Source of the DNA: Acidobacteriaceae bacterium
Lineage (GTDB): Bacteria > Acidobacteriota > Terriglobia > Terriglobales > SbA1
Direction: 5' to 3'
DNA: 5,273 bases
Assembly (NCBI GenBank): GCA_003136335.1
Contig: PLEA01000390.1
Location: 1-5,273 of the forward strand
The notes under the pieces: generated by a model
What the model was told of the DNA's origin: nothing
Database searches by the model: none
The model's input: the letters and a program-made list of their open reading frames with translations, nothing else
Made by a program: the position numbers and the translations under genes
Shown: positions 1 through 4,879 of the stretch, one piece after another
Layout of the letters: the number at the start of each line of letters is the position of its first letter
How positions within the stretch are numbered: the first letter of the stretch is position 1

Positions 1-23
1 CCTCGCTTTGCTCGGAATGACAA
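1..23. repeat. Dispersed intergenic repeat, copy 1 (partial at window edge)
   Basis: This stretch matches positions 813-835 at 22 of 23 bases, with a single T/C difference at position 9. It sits just upstream of rpiA and is cut by the window edge, so its full length is unknown. The core CTCGCTTCGCTCGGAATGAC is familiar to me as a short intergenic repeat abundant in acidobacterial genomes, where it produces spurious peptides such as CHSERSEES and VIPSEARNL. That identification is from memory; the two-copy match is directly visible. Confidence 0.7.
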
Positions 24-52
24 TCTAGGAACGGGGCGCGCACCGAACTACT

Positions 53-745
53 ATGGCGAACGATCTAGGAAAAAACGATCAGGAAAAACAGACGGCGGCT
101 CGGGCCAGTTTGAAATTCATTAAAGATGGGCAGGTCGTGGGGCTCGGGACGGGATCGACCGCGGCTTACTTTATCAAGCTGCTGGCCGAAAAGGTCAAGA
201 ATGGTCTGCGGATTCGTGGGATTCCGACTTCGATCCGATCGCGGGAGCTTGCTCAGAGCTTGGGAATACCGCTGACTACGCTCGACGAATGCCAGGAGAT
301 CGCGGTCACGGTGGATGGGGCGGATGAGGTCGATCCGCGACTGCGATTAATTAAAGGTGGCGGCGGGGCGATGCTGCGGGAGAAGATTGTGGCGTCTGCT
401 ACCAAGCAGTTGGTGATTGTGGCGGACGCTTCGAAGCAAGTGCCGGTGCTGGGGAAGTTTCCGCTGCCGGTGGAGGTGATCCGGTTTGCGCAGGCGCTGG
501 TGGCGAAGCGGATTAAGGCGTTGGGCGCCGACGTGCAGTTAAGGATCGGTGCTGATGGCAGACCTTACGTGACCGATGAGAACAATCACGTTCTGGATTG
601 CTGCTTTGGGCAGATTCCGGATGCCGATGGGTTGGCGCGTCAGTTGAGCGAGATGCCGGGTGTGGTCGAGCATGGGTTGTTTATTGGGATGGCGAGCGTG
701 GCGTTGTTTGCCAGGGGCAGCGAGATTGTGGAACTGCGGCGGTAG
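53..745 (+). CDS. rpiA: Ribose-5-phosphate isomerase A
   Basis: Cytoplasmic enzyme interconverting D-ribose 5-phosphate and D-ribulose 5-phosphate in the non-oxidative pentose phosphate pathway. The 230-residue protein carries every RpiA signature in order: the phosphate-binding GLGTGSTA at residues 30-37, VDGADEVD at 87-94, KGGGGAMLREK at 101-111 and VADASKQV at 123-130. Aligned by eye to E. coli RpiA, the active-site residues D81, D84, K94, E103 and K121 correspond to D88, D91, K101, E110 and K128, all present, so the enzyme should be active. It is slightly longer than the roughly 219-residue E. coli protein and appears complete. The ATG at 53 is the natural start for the family, although no strong Shine-Dalgarno sequence precedes it. 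No partner gene is visible; dispersed repeats lie on both sides. Only 52 bases of upstream sequence are available, so its promoter cannot be judged. Confidence 0.97.
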   Translation: MANDLGKNDQEKQTAARASLKFIKDGQVVGLGTGSTAAYFIKLLAEKVKNGLRIRGIPTSIRSRELAQSLGIPLTTLDECQEIAVTVDGADEVDPRLRLIKGGGGAMLREKIVASATKQLVIVADASKQVPVLGKFPLPVEVIRFAQALVAKRIKALGADVQLRIGADGRPYVTDENNHVLDCCFGQIPDADGLARQLSEMPGVVEHGLFIGMASVALFARGSEIVELRR

Positions 746-812
746 GAAAGCAGCTGCCTTCGCTCGACCCGTCCGGGTTTGAGAGTTGGACCCACACGAG
801 CAAGAGCAGATT

Positions 813-835
813 CCTCGCTTCGCTCGGAATGACAA
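813..835. repeat. Dispersed intergenic repeat, copy 2
   Basis: This is the second copy of the repeat at 1-23, here within the 107-bp gap between rpiA and the PilZ/TonB gene. The gap also contains a short inverted repeat, ACCCG-TC-CGGGT, at 767-778, which may belong to a longer repeat unit covering roughly 754-840. The short open frames crossing the gap on both strands encode peptides such as CHSERSEES, VIPSEARNL and FLASLGMT, which are translations of the repeat and not genes. No promoter is obvious in the gap, so the downstream gene may be read through from rpiA. Confidence 0.75.
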
Positions 836-852
836 CTTGGAAGGGGAAGTGA

Positions 853-1728
853 ATGGCAGCCAAGGCACAGGTGCGAGGATGGAGTGGGCCGTCGCGAAGA
901 CGGGTACCTCGGTTTCCGATGCAGGCAGTGCTGGATGTAACCGTACTGCGGTCGGGAATTCCGGACACAGTACCGGGACGTTCGGTGAATGTGTGCGAGC
1001 GAGGGATTGCCGCCATGCTGGCGCAGGAACTGGTTCCGGGCGAAACGGTGGCGCTTGAGGTGCAACTGTCGCTGGTCGCGGCCCCGTTGCGAACGCGGGC
1101 GATCGTGCGGCATCAGGACAAACTCCGCAGCGGGCTCGAGTTTGTGGGACTGACGGCGGACCAGCGCGACGTCATCCGCAATTGGGCCAAAGAGGCGGAG
1201 ACGGAGGTCCGCGCGCGTCCGACTTTGGCGATGGCGACAAAGAGTGTCGATGCTAGCGGAGGCAACCGGAAGACCTTGAGCAGCGGAGCGTCGCGCTCGA
1301 GGAAGAAACGATTCGGGATGGGATGGACGATCTTTCTTGTCCTGATGGTGTTCGGTGCAGCCGTGTTCTGGTGGCGTTGGAACCTGGGTTGGGAAGAGTT
1401 GGAATCAGGGTTGAAGAGTCCGTTGACGGTTTCCACGGAGAAGCCGCAAGCGCAGGTTCCGGCGGAAGTGATGGAGAAGTTGCTGGTGCACAAGGTGGAG
1501 CCGACCTATCCGCCGGAGGCGCGGAAGGAAAATCTGCAGGGGATCATCGCGCTGGACATTGTCGTGGGGCGGGATGGATCGGTAGTGAGTATGCACGCGC
1601 TGAATGGGCCTGAGGTTCTGGCGCGTGCGGCGATGGACGCGCTGCGCTGGTGGAAGTTTGAGACGTATCGTGTGAATGGCGAGCCGGCCGTGGTGGAGAC
1701 GACGGTCGCGGTGGAGTTTAAGCATTAG
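853..1728 (+). CDS. PilZ-like / TonB C-terminal domain membrane protein
   Basis: This 291-residue protein appears to join two modules across the inner membrane. Residues 14-113 resemble a PilZ domain, the usual bacterial receptor fold for cyclic di-GMP: an RRxxR motif (RRVPR, 16-20) is followed by NVCERG (46-51), close to the canonical [D/N]xSxxG but with Cys for Ser, and the region ends in SGLEFVGL (93-100). A basic Ser/Gly-rich linker precedes one transmembrane helix at about 157-174 (GWTIFLVLMVFGAAVFWW), flanked by RSRKKR on the cytoplasmic side. Residues 215-291 form a TonB C-terminal domain, with VEPTYPPEAR, GIIALDIVVGRDGSV and WKFETYRVNGEPA. The predicted topology is cytoplasmic PilZ and periplasmic TonB domain, the normal orientation for TonB. 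The ATG at 853 has GGGGA at 843-847 with a 5-nt spacer. No ExbB/ExbD or receptor gene is nearby. The domain calls are confident; a sensory or energy-coupling role is inference. Confidence 0.92.
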   Translation: MAAKAQVRGWSGPSRRRVPRFPMQAVLDVTVLRSGIPDTVPGRSVNVCERGIAAMLAQELVPGETVALEVQLSLVAAPLRTRAIVRHQDKLRSGLEFVGLTADQRDVIRNWAKEAETEVRARPTLAMATKSVDASGGNRKTLSSGASRSRKKRFGMGWTIFLVLMVFGAAVFWWRWNLGWEELESGLKSPLTVSTEKPQAQVPAEVMEKLLVHKVEPTYPPEARKENLQGIIALDIVVGRDGSVVSMHALNGPEVLARAAMDALRWWKFETYRVNGEPAVVETTVAVEFKH

Positions 1729-1916
1729 AGGCTTCCGTCTTCCGGACCTCGGAATTCGCTTCCGCGGTTGACCTTCCAAAAAGCCTTTCCGGTCTGCCTG
1801 ATCGCGGGGTTAGCAGGAGCCTCCGATTTCGGGCAACGCGCAACATTCTCAACCGAAGATAGGATTGATAAAGAAGCTTGCTGCGAAAGCTGGTCGGCGG
1901 AAGCCAGACGCCGGAT

Positions 1917-2300
1917 TCAGATTCTTTTCTTACCGAGGGCATGCAGCACGGTGGCACCGCTGACGCCGAAGCAGACGACTGCTCCCAACGCGGCGAGCAG
2001 CAGGAGGTTCGCGCCAAGATGGAGAAAGTCGGCGAAGACGGCTGCCACGGCGAAGATAAGTCCAAGCACATTGAGCCAAAGCGGGGCGCGGATGGATAGA
2101 TCTTTGCGGAGACGGAGTTCGAGCAGGAGAGCGGCCAGTCCAATGGCAGCGACGACGACAAGAGCGAGCGGGCTGAGGAACGCGGAACGGCTGGTGTAGA
2201 TCACCACCAGAGCCAGTGCGAGAAGGAGCAGACCGGCAGCCACGATGCTCCAGCGGCGGGGCTTGGGCGTGGCAGCCGGGTTGGAAGCGGCGTCGGGCAA
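1917..2300 (-). CDS. Small four-helix membrane protein, unknown function
   Basis: I do not recognise this gene. The 127-residue product has a short N-terminal region rich in Ala and Pro ending in basic KPRRW. Four hydrophobic segments follow, at about residues 19-36, 43-60, 75-91 and 97-117, and the protein ends in basic GKKRI. A charged loop (ELRLRKDLSIR) separates helices 2 and 3, suggesting a four-pass inner-membrane protein with both ends inside. The start is uncertain. The frame can begin at TTG 2315, but a strong promoter has its -10 hexamer directly against that codon, so its transcript would start downstream. I therefore chose the next TTG at 2300, which has a weak GGAA upstream. GTG at 2243 is preceded by GGAG but would begin inside helix 1. 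It lies 3' of the LuxR-type gene on the same strand, with a 200-bp gap and its own promoter, so it need not share that gene's transcript. Confidence 0.72.
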   Translation of the reverse strand: MPDAASNPAATPKPRRWSIVAAGLLLLALALVVIYTSRSAFLSPLALVVVAAIGLAALLLELRLRKDLSIRAPLWLNVLGLIFAVAAVFADFLHLGANLLLLAALGAVVCFGVSGATVLHALGKKRI

Positions 2301-2315
2301 GGAGTTCCGTTCCAA

Positions 2316-2344
2316 GTTATACAGGGCGGAAGCAGGGTTTTCAA
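2316..2344 (-). promoter_or_regulatory. Sigma70-like promoter of the small membrane protein gene
   Basis: On the minus strand, TTGAAA (2339-2344) and TATAAC (2316-2321) are separated by exactly 17 bp. Each hexamer matches five of six consensus positions. Transcription would begin around 2308-2310, just inside the longest possible reading frame of the downstream gene, leaving a very short leader. The match is clear in sequence but there is no functional evidence. Confidence 0.65.
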
Positions 2345-2524
2345 ATAAGCGGTTGATCCAGCTTACAGACGTCGCTCGGTGAATTGCTGGCTGCTCTCAA
2401 AGAACTGGAGTTCTTGACAGACTGCGTCATCGCCGCCCGAACCACCGCGGTCCCGGGCAAATCCAATCATCAGTTTTCGATTCCTCTGACAAACGAACTT
2501 TCTTTCAGGAACCGGGGCCGGGCC

Positions 2525-3259
2525 TCAAGCGTTGGGCGGAATGCGATTCGCGCCGGCCAGCCACTCGGCTTGACGGGGGTCTCCATTGTTGACCGCATAG
2601 AGGACGAGTTCTACGCGGGTGGAGATGCCAAGTTTTTCGAAGATATGGAAAAGATATTTCTTGATGGTGTGCGGGCTGAGGTTGAGTTCGCCGGCAATCT
2701 GGCGGTTGCCCAGGCCTTCGGCAACCAGCGCCACGACTTGTTCCTCGCGCGGCGTGAGCAGGCGCTTGCCGCTAGAGTTGAGCACGCGCAGCGAGGGCAC
2801 TTCGGAAATCAGGTCCATCACACAGTTGAGTTGCTCGGTATTGGCCCAGATCTGTCCGGCGGCCACGCGGACGAGACACTTGCACAACAGGCGAAGGTTG
2901 GCGTCGGTGGTAGAAAAGATTCCACGGGCGCCGGAGCGAAACGCGCTGACCACGAGTTCGCGGTCGCAGGTGTCGACCAGCAGAACCTTCGGGATTTCAG
3001 GGTGAGAGAGATGAAAGCGGCGCAAGATCATCACGGTTTCGGAGGCGTTGGCGGACTGGTTCAGCGACAGAACAGCGATGCCGGGAAGCTTCGAAGTGAC
3101 GGCTTGGAGGATGGATAGGGCATCCATCTGGCAGGTGGTGATGTGGAACTCCGAGCGGCGGCGCAAAGCGCTGGTCAGCAACTGGGCCTGCATTCGGCTG
3201 GAGTCCGCGATGAGGACTTCAATGGCATCGGAGGTGGCGGCGGACGAAGTTAGCGTCAA
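2525..3259 (-). CDS. LuxR/FixJ-type transcriptional regulator with degenerate receiver domain
   Basis: This 244-residue DNA-binding protein has a receiver-like domain (about 13-135) followed by a LuxR/GerE helix-turn-helix (about 166-223; LTPREEQVVALVAEGLGNRQ, then SPHTIKKYLFHIFEKLG). The C-terminal domain is canonical, including the TPRE start and the HTIKKYL recognition helix. The receiver keeps the fold pattern (EVLIADSSR; KVLLVDTCDRE; GARGIF) but lacks key chemistry: the second acidic residue is Ser20, the phospho-acceptor position reads VLSLN with Ser65 in place of Asp, and the conserved Lys after GARGIF is Ser/Thr. Phosphorylation is therefore unlikely. I chose TTG 3259 because GGGAG lies 6 nt upstream and the product starts 12 residues before the first receiver strand. 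A longer frame opens at GTG 3340 without a ribosome site and would span the promoter. The gene is divergent from the polysaccharide export gene, 544 bp away. Its target genes are unknown. Confidence 0.9.
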   Translation of the reverse strand: MTLTSSAATSDAIEVLIADSSRMQAQLLTSALRRRSEFHITTCQMDALSILQAVTSKLPGIAVLSLNQSANASETVMILRRFHLSHPEIPKVLLVDTCDRELVVSAFRSGARGIFSTTDANLRLLCKCLVRVAAGQIWANTEQLNCVMDLISEVPSLRVLNSSGKRLLTPREEQVVALVAEGLGNRQIAGELNLSPHTIKKYLFHIFEKLGISTRVELVLYAVNNGDPRQAEWLAGANRIPPNA

Positions 3260-3265
3260 GCAAAT

Positions 3266-3270
3266 CTCCC
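3266..3270 (-). promoter_or_regulatory. Ribosome binding site that fixes the TTG start of the LuxR-type gene
   Basis: The minus-strand sequence GGGAG lies six bases before the TTG at 3259. No comparable site precedes the longer GTG start at 3340, so this element decides the start in favour of the rare TTG codon. Confidence 0.7.
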
Positions 3271-3298
3271 AAAAACTGAAAGAAAAAACGATGCGGCG

Positions 3299-3327
3299 AT
3301 TGTAGGGAGCGGAAGTACGGTCCACAA
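3299..3327 (-). promoter_or_regulatory. Sigma70-like promoter of the LuxR-type gene
   Basis: On the minus strand, TTGTGG (3322-3327) and TACAAT (3299-3304) are separated by 17 bp. The -10 matches five of six consensus bases; the -35 matches only the TTG half, as is common at activator-dependent promoters. Transcription would start near 3292, giving a leader of about 33 nt that carries the GGGAG ribosome site. The promoter is inside the longer reading frame starting at GTG 3340, which argues against that start. Confidence 0.65.
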
Positions 3328-3331
3328 GGAA

Positions 3332-3364
3332 ACTGATCACAAAATCTGAGTACTGATCTCAAAA
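3332..3364 (-). promoter_or_regulatory. Pair of 13-bp direct repeats, probable operator
   Basis: Read on the minus strand, TTTTGAGATCAGT (3352-3364) and TTTTGTGATCAGT (3332-3344) differ at one base, and their starts are exactly 20 bp apart, about two helical turns, so both face the same side of the DNA. The nearer copy ends 4 bp upstream of the -35 hexamer of the LuxR-type gene. Relative to the predicted start they cover roughly -40 to -72, a typical position for an activator. The protein that binds is unknown; autoregulation is one possibility. Confidence 0.55.
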
Positions 3365-3486
3365 CGGGAATAGATTTTTTCGTGCGCCGGGAATTTGGTG
3401 ATCGAGGACTGCATTGTGGAAAGCTGGACAACGTCCACGGACACCGAACTTACAGACGGAAGAGCGAAACCGCGCACAGGCCGGGG

Positions 3487-3524
3487 CTTCCGCTGAAATT
3501 GCGAGCGAGATTTCAGTTCGGAAG
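3487..3524. other. Strong stem-loop, 13 bp with a 2-nt bulge
   Basis: CTTCCG-CTGAAAT (3487-3499) pairs with ATTTCAG (3510-3516) and CGGAAG (3519-3524). All 13 pairs are Watson-Crick, the only interruption is a TT bulge on the right arm, and the loop is 10 nt. No T-run follows on either strand, so it is not a typical terminator. It could be part of a leader RNA for the downstream export gene, or a DNA site. Confidence 0.55.
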
Positions 3525-3570
3525 ATCTGAGACTTTGGGCTCCTACCCATGTGACATGACAAACACGCAA

Positions 3571-3723
3571 GTCTACTTTTGTGGGTGCTCCTCCCAGAGA
3601 TATGCCACCCAACCTTTCCGGCGCTCTTTGCAGGAACGAATCTCTGCAAGCTCTTGAGTCGATATGACCGTTCGTGCGGCTGGACATTTTCCCGAATGCG
3701 GAGAGCGTCCCACTTTTGTAGAC
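3571..3723. other. Long-range inverted arms upstream of the export gene
   Basis: GTCTACTTTTGTGGG (3571-3585) pairs with CCCACTTTTGTAGAC (3709-3723), apart from a symmetrical four-base T/T interior loop. After a small interior loop the pairing continues as GCTC with GAGC (3587-3590 with 3703-3706), then TCC with GGA (3592-3594 with 3700-3702). That gives about 18 pairs enclosing some 105 nt. The enclosed segment has two shorter stems that compete for the same bases: CAGAGAT/ATCTCTG (3595-3601 with 3640-3646) and TTGCAG/CTGCAA (3628-3633 with 3644-3649). The geometry would fit a closed leader-RNA structure, but I do not recognise a known riboswitch, and chance cannot be excluded. Confidence 0.35.
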
Positions 3724-3803
3724 GGTACTTCCCATGTCTTGCTGCTACAAAGCGATGAGCTTAACTTGTGCAGTAGTAACGCTCACTCAAAGGTACGGCG
3801 TAA

Positions 3804-4587
3804 ATGAGACGCTTTTTCATATTCGTGCGATTCATCGCAATCGCGCTGTTGGTTTTACAGTGTTGTTCGGCCGCTTTCGCGCAGGGTGAGAAGACCGATC
3901 TGAGCGGAAATAAGGATACTTCCCGAGCCGGCTTAACCGGAGCAGGCGCGGGAGGCATTAGTACAACGGTCGAAAAAACCGGCGTAGCGGATGGCCTGGG
4001 AAACCCCTTACTCGGAGGGCAGCGCCATCCGCTCTACCGGTTACAACCCAGCGACGTAGTGGAGATTGATTTCGTCGTCGCGCCTGAGTTCAACCAGATC
4101 CTCACCATACAGCCGGACGGTTACATCATGTTGAAAGACGCAGGCATGGTGGAGGTGCAGGGACTGAACATGGCGGAATTCCGCGAAGCGGTGCAAGGCG
4201 TACCGCGGATATTTACCCGATCCCCAGGTGGCTGTTGCGCTGAAGGAATTTGAGCGGCCGTACTTCATCGTGGGAGGAGAAGTCGGAAAGCCGGGCAAGT
4301 ACGAATTGCGCTCGGACACGACTGTGGCCGAGGCGGTACAGATTGCTGGAGGACTTACGCCACAGTCGAAACACTCGCAGGTGGTGCTGTTCCGGCGGGT
4401 GAATGACGACCTGATGGAAACGCGGCTGCTCAATCTCAAGAAGATGCTGAACGAACGCAGCCTCAAAGAAGATGCGCATCTTCGGCCGGGCGATCTGGTG
4501 TTTGTCCCACAGAACTCGATTTCGAAAATCGCTCGTTTCCTCAGCAAACCGTCCGTCAGCATGTACATGAACTCTACTCAAGTTTAG
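3804..4587 (+). pseudogene. Polysaccharide export outer-membrane protein (Wza/OPX family), frameshifted
   Basis: The gene would encode a periplasmic/outer-membrane export component for exopolysaccharide. The first frame (3804 to a stop at 4253) has a signal peptide, residues 1-26, with likely cleavage after AFA; LQC is a poor lipobox. A polysaccharide export domain begins around residue 75 (HPLYRLQPSDVVEIDF, then LTIQPDGYIML). The domain breaks at about 4197 and continues one frame over as YRGYLPDPQVAVALKEFERP, followed by an SLBB domain (FIVGGEVGKPGKYELRSD, AVQIAGGLT) ending at TAG 4587. Ignoring one G at 4197/4198 restores AVQAYRGYLPDP and a continuous 260-residue protein of normal architecture. 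ATG 3804 is preceded by AAAGG with a 10-nt spacer. A truncated first product would lack the SLBB domain. The break could be a sequencing error, but the neighbouring decayed ahpD favours real inactivation. No Wzc, polymerase or glycosyltransferase gene follows. Confidence 0.9.
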
Positions 4588-4604
4588 AAAACGTATTTCC
4601 TCGC

Positions 4605-4835
4605 ATGCCACACGAAGACCTAGTTCCCGCGCGAGAGTACCTGCGTGATTGGTTTCACTTTCTGCGGATGGGTGAGGGAAACGCGGAACGCGTGGAGCGG
4701 GCAACGCGGCGGCTGGCCAGGAAGCTGGAAGCGGAGCCGGTGAAGAAAACGAACCGGAACGGAGGGTGGGGTAGTTGCGGCGCTCGTACTGAGATCGGCA
4801 CTTCGACCCACTCTGTAATCGGACGTCTTTCTTAG
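4605..4835 (+). CDS. Doubtful short ORF, unknown product
   Basis: A possible 76-residue product that I do not recognise. The first 50 or so codons show the G-rich third positions of the neighbouring genes and would form charged helices (REYLRDWFHFLR, ERVERATRRLARKLEAE); the last 20 residues lose this bias. No ribosome site precedes ATG 4605, which lies 17 bases after the stop of the broken export gene. It may be a small real gene, the front of one that has lost its end, or a chance frame in a decaying region. Confidence 0.28.
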   Translation: MPHEDLVPAREYLRDWFHFLRMGEGNAERVERATRRLARKLEAEPVKKTNRNGGWGSCGARTEIGTSTHSVIGRLS

Positions 4836-4879
4836 GCAAGGCTTCCCTGCTTCTTGTGATCCCGGACATAATTCTTTCG

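Larger units (their letters stand above)
3365..3803. other. Gene-free region with several inverted repeats, upstream of the export gene
   Basis: I see no credible coding sequence in this 439-bp stretch on either strand: the short open frames have irregular composition and no recognisable domains. It contains a 13-bp stem-loop (3487-3524), distant complementary arms (3571-3594 with 3700-3723), a perfect 11-bp palindrome CATGTGACATG (3548-3558) and overlapping short hairpins at 3425-3442. A good sigma70 promoter for the export gene is not apparent; TTGCTG-N16-TTAACT near 3743-3770 is a poor match. The region could be a structured leader or regulatory DNA. Confidence 0.5.

Noticed and set aside
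539..1113. Open frames on both strands across the rpiA/PilZ-TonB gap, including peptides such as CHSERSEES and VIPSEARNL
   Set aside because: They are translations of the dispersed repeat and antisense shadows of the two real genes, and carry no domain.
1728..1750. Hairpin GAGG-TCCG / CGGA-CCTC right after the PilZ-TonB stop as a terminator
   Set aside because: The stem is broken by a 2-nt bulge and no T-run follows, so it cannot be supported as a rho-independent terminator. The rest of the 1729-1916 gap shows nothing definite.
2384..3118. Long + strand frame of 244 codons opposite the LuxR-type gene
   Set aside because: Its composition reflects the complementary strand of the regulator, whose domains are unmistakable, and its product matches no family I recognise.
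3260..3340. Extending the LuxR-type protein to GTG 3340
   Set aside because: No ribosome site precedes that GTG, the added 27 residues are not receiver sequence, and the extension spans a convincing promoter.
3460..3600. Known cyclic di-GMP (GEMM) riboswitch upstream of the export gene
   Set aside because: The characteristic CAAACC and GACGCAAAGCC segments are not present together on either strand.
3337..3735. Minus-strand and + strand frames of 90-130 codons in the gene-free region
   Set aside because: No ribosome sites, domains or neighbour-like codon use. The region is better explained by inverted repeats.
4191..4206. Programmed +1 frameshift in the export gene
   Set aside because: There is no slippery codon pair, stop codon or stimulatory site at the junction like those of known programmed +1 events.
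4213..4869. Minus-strand frame of 218 codons opposite the export gene's end
   Set aside because: It is antisense to a clear SLBB domain and to the ORF beyond it, and its product has no recognisable family features.
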